Program-made: the position numbers and the translations under genes
In this document: in pieces, positions 5,382 to 6,123 of the stretch
Numbering within the stretch: the first letter of the stretch is position 1
How the letters are laid out: each line of letters opens with the position of its first letter
NCBI GenBank assembly: GCA_946480995.1
Contig: CAMLMF010000168.1
Location: forward strand, 1-6,123
Reading direction: 5' to 3'
Length of the DNA: 6,123 nucleotides
Origin: an uncultured Bdellovibrio sp.
Lineage (GTDB): Bacteria; Bdellovibrionota; Bdellovibrionia; Bdellovibrionales; Bdellovibrionaceae
Notes under the pieces: generated by a model
What the model was told of the DNA's origin: nothing
The model's input: the letters and a program-made list of their open reading frames with translations, nothing else
Databases searched by the model: none

Positions 5382-6123
5382 TTAGAGTCCTTTCGTCCAC
5401 TGCTGCGGATCATAGGGTTCGGAAAAATGTCTAATTTCAAAATACAACCCAGGGCCACCAGCCTGGCGAATCGCAGCCACTTGTGCGATCACTTGGGATT
5501 GAGTGATTTCATCCCCGGTGTTTACTTTCACATCCTGTGCATGGGAATAAACGCTGTAATAGTGATCACCATGATCCACGATTAAAGTAGTTCCAAACCC
5601 AGGAAGTTCTCCAACATAAGCCACCTTGCCATCAAAAACCGATTTGATCGGACTTCCAGCTGCGGCCGAGATGAAAACTCCTTTGTGTGAAATAGTATAG
5701 GGGTGTTCATCCCCTTTCATAAGTCCAAATTTTTGTTTAACCACCCCTTCAAGGGGCCGCGGCAACTCACCTTTTTGATCGGCAAAAGAAGGCTTAAAGA
5801 GCAAATCGAAAAGTCCAGCATCTTCAAGATTGAACTGCAGGGATTTTTCGCGCAGGCCGTTGATCTTATTCACCGCAAACATCTTATTCTTACGAATACC
5901 GTCAAGAATTTTGCCCTTCATGTCCTGCTCTTTACGGAAAAGCTTTTCTTGCACTACGATTTTTGCTTCGACGGCTTTCAAGCTTTCTAGCTTGGTCGCA
6001 ATCGCCTGCCGTTTCTTTTGCAGATCCTGTAAGTCACGGTGATAGTTTTTAATAATTTCTAAATCACGGGACGCAACAACCCCCATAATTTTCAAATTAC
6101 GCTCTAAGGATGCGGAGCTGCTG
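5382..6123 (-). CDS. envC: EnvC-like murein hydrolase activator, degenerate LytM/M23 domain (5' end outside window)
   Basis: The frame is open to the window edge, so the N-terminus and signal peptide are missing; 246 residues are visible. The first ~100 are Lys/Glu/Leu/Gln-rich and look like coiled coil, the part that in EnvC meets FtsX. The last ~120 form a LytM (peptidase M23) fold with HKGVFI, a central YSVYSH and GLYFEIR near the C-terminus. Active M23 enzymes have HxxxD and HxH metal ligands. Here the Asp is Phe (codon 5675-5673) and HLHFE is GLYFE (Tyr codon 5444-5442). The same LYFEIR form occurs in E. coli EnvC, which has no peptidase activity but activates AmiA and AmiB amidases during septum splitting. 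The likely role is periplasmic amidase activation. Its stop lies 4 nt before ctpA. An internal TTG at 6095 or ATG at 6086 is not a likely true start, because the coiled coil continues upstream of it. Confidence 0.88.
   Translation of the reverse strand, partial: SSSASLERNLKIMGVVASRDLEIIKNYHRDLQDLQKKRQAIATKLESLKAVEAKIVVQEKLFRKEQDMKGKILDGIRKNKMFAVNKINGLREKSLQFNLEDAGLFDLLFKPSFADQKGELPRPLEGVVKQKFGLMKGDEHPYTISHKGVFISAAAGSPIKSVFDGKVAYVGELPGFGTTLIVDHGDHYYSVYSHAQDVKVNTGDEITQSQVIAQVAAIRQAGGPGLYFEIRHFSEPYDPQQWTKGL

Noticed and set aside
3998..5458. Longer form of CtpA starting at GTG 5458
   Set aside because: It would overlap the envC reading frame by 77 bp. The ATG at 5377 has a usable ribosome binding site and leads straight into the membrane segment.
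5703..6042. Plus-strand frames of 70 and 95 codons across envC
   Set aside because: They are antisense to the EnvC-like coiled coil and have no supporting signals.

Overview
The window looks like chromosomal DNA of a Bdellovibrio-like predatory bacterium (Bdellovibrionota) or a close relative. This rests on gene content and general protein character: moderate GC, Lys/Glu-rich coding, small cysteine-containing secreted proteins without obvious family, and an envC-ctpA pair. No rRNA or other species marker is present, so the assignment is an impression and not proof. I see no mobile element, CRISPR array, tRNA or rRNA.

Layout. Positions 1-546 (minus) hold the N-terminal part of an ArsA/Get3-type ATPase that runs off the left edge. 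A 114-bp divergent intergenic region follows, with a perfect inverted repeat (584-598) and a good sigma70-type promoter (603-631) for tig. The trigger factor gene tig (661-1974, plus) ends in a strong intrinsic terminator (2001-2030). A 290-residue exported protein of unknown function (2148-3020, plus) comes next. The 326-bp gap after it is not empty: it carries a 12-bp hairpin with a GCAA tetraloop (3050-3078) and a 38-codon gene for a cationic membrane-type peptide with a perfect AGGAGG ribosome binding site (3118-3234). Positions 3273-3346 hold nothing I recognise.

From 3347 to the right edge everything is on the minus strand. In transcription order there is a 5'-truncated EnvC-like murein hydrolase activator (entering at 6123), a CtpA-type S41 protease whose start lies 4 nt after the envC stop (5377-3998), and a 192-residue exported six-cysteine protein (3925-3347). 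Between the last two sits a terminator-like hairpin whose 3' arm contains the ribosome binding site of the cysteine-rich protein and whose T-tract touches its start codon.

How the genes fit together. EnvC-like proteins with degenerate LytM domains switch on cell-wall amidases, usually under FtsEX control. CtpA proteases process or degrade periplasmic proteins, including cell-wall hydrolases in several bacteria. The minus-strand pair is therefore best read as a peptidoglycan-remodelling operon whose promoter, and perhaps ftsEX, lies to the right of the window. Trigger factor serves cytoplasmic folding of nascent chains. The unfamiliar parts are the two exported proteins, the 38-residue peptide, and the hairpins placed directly in front of two of these genes.
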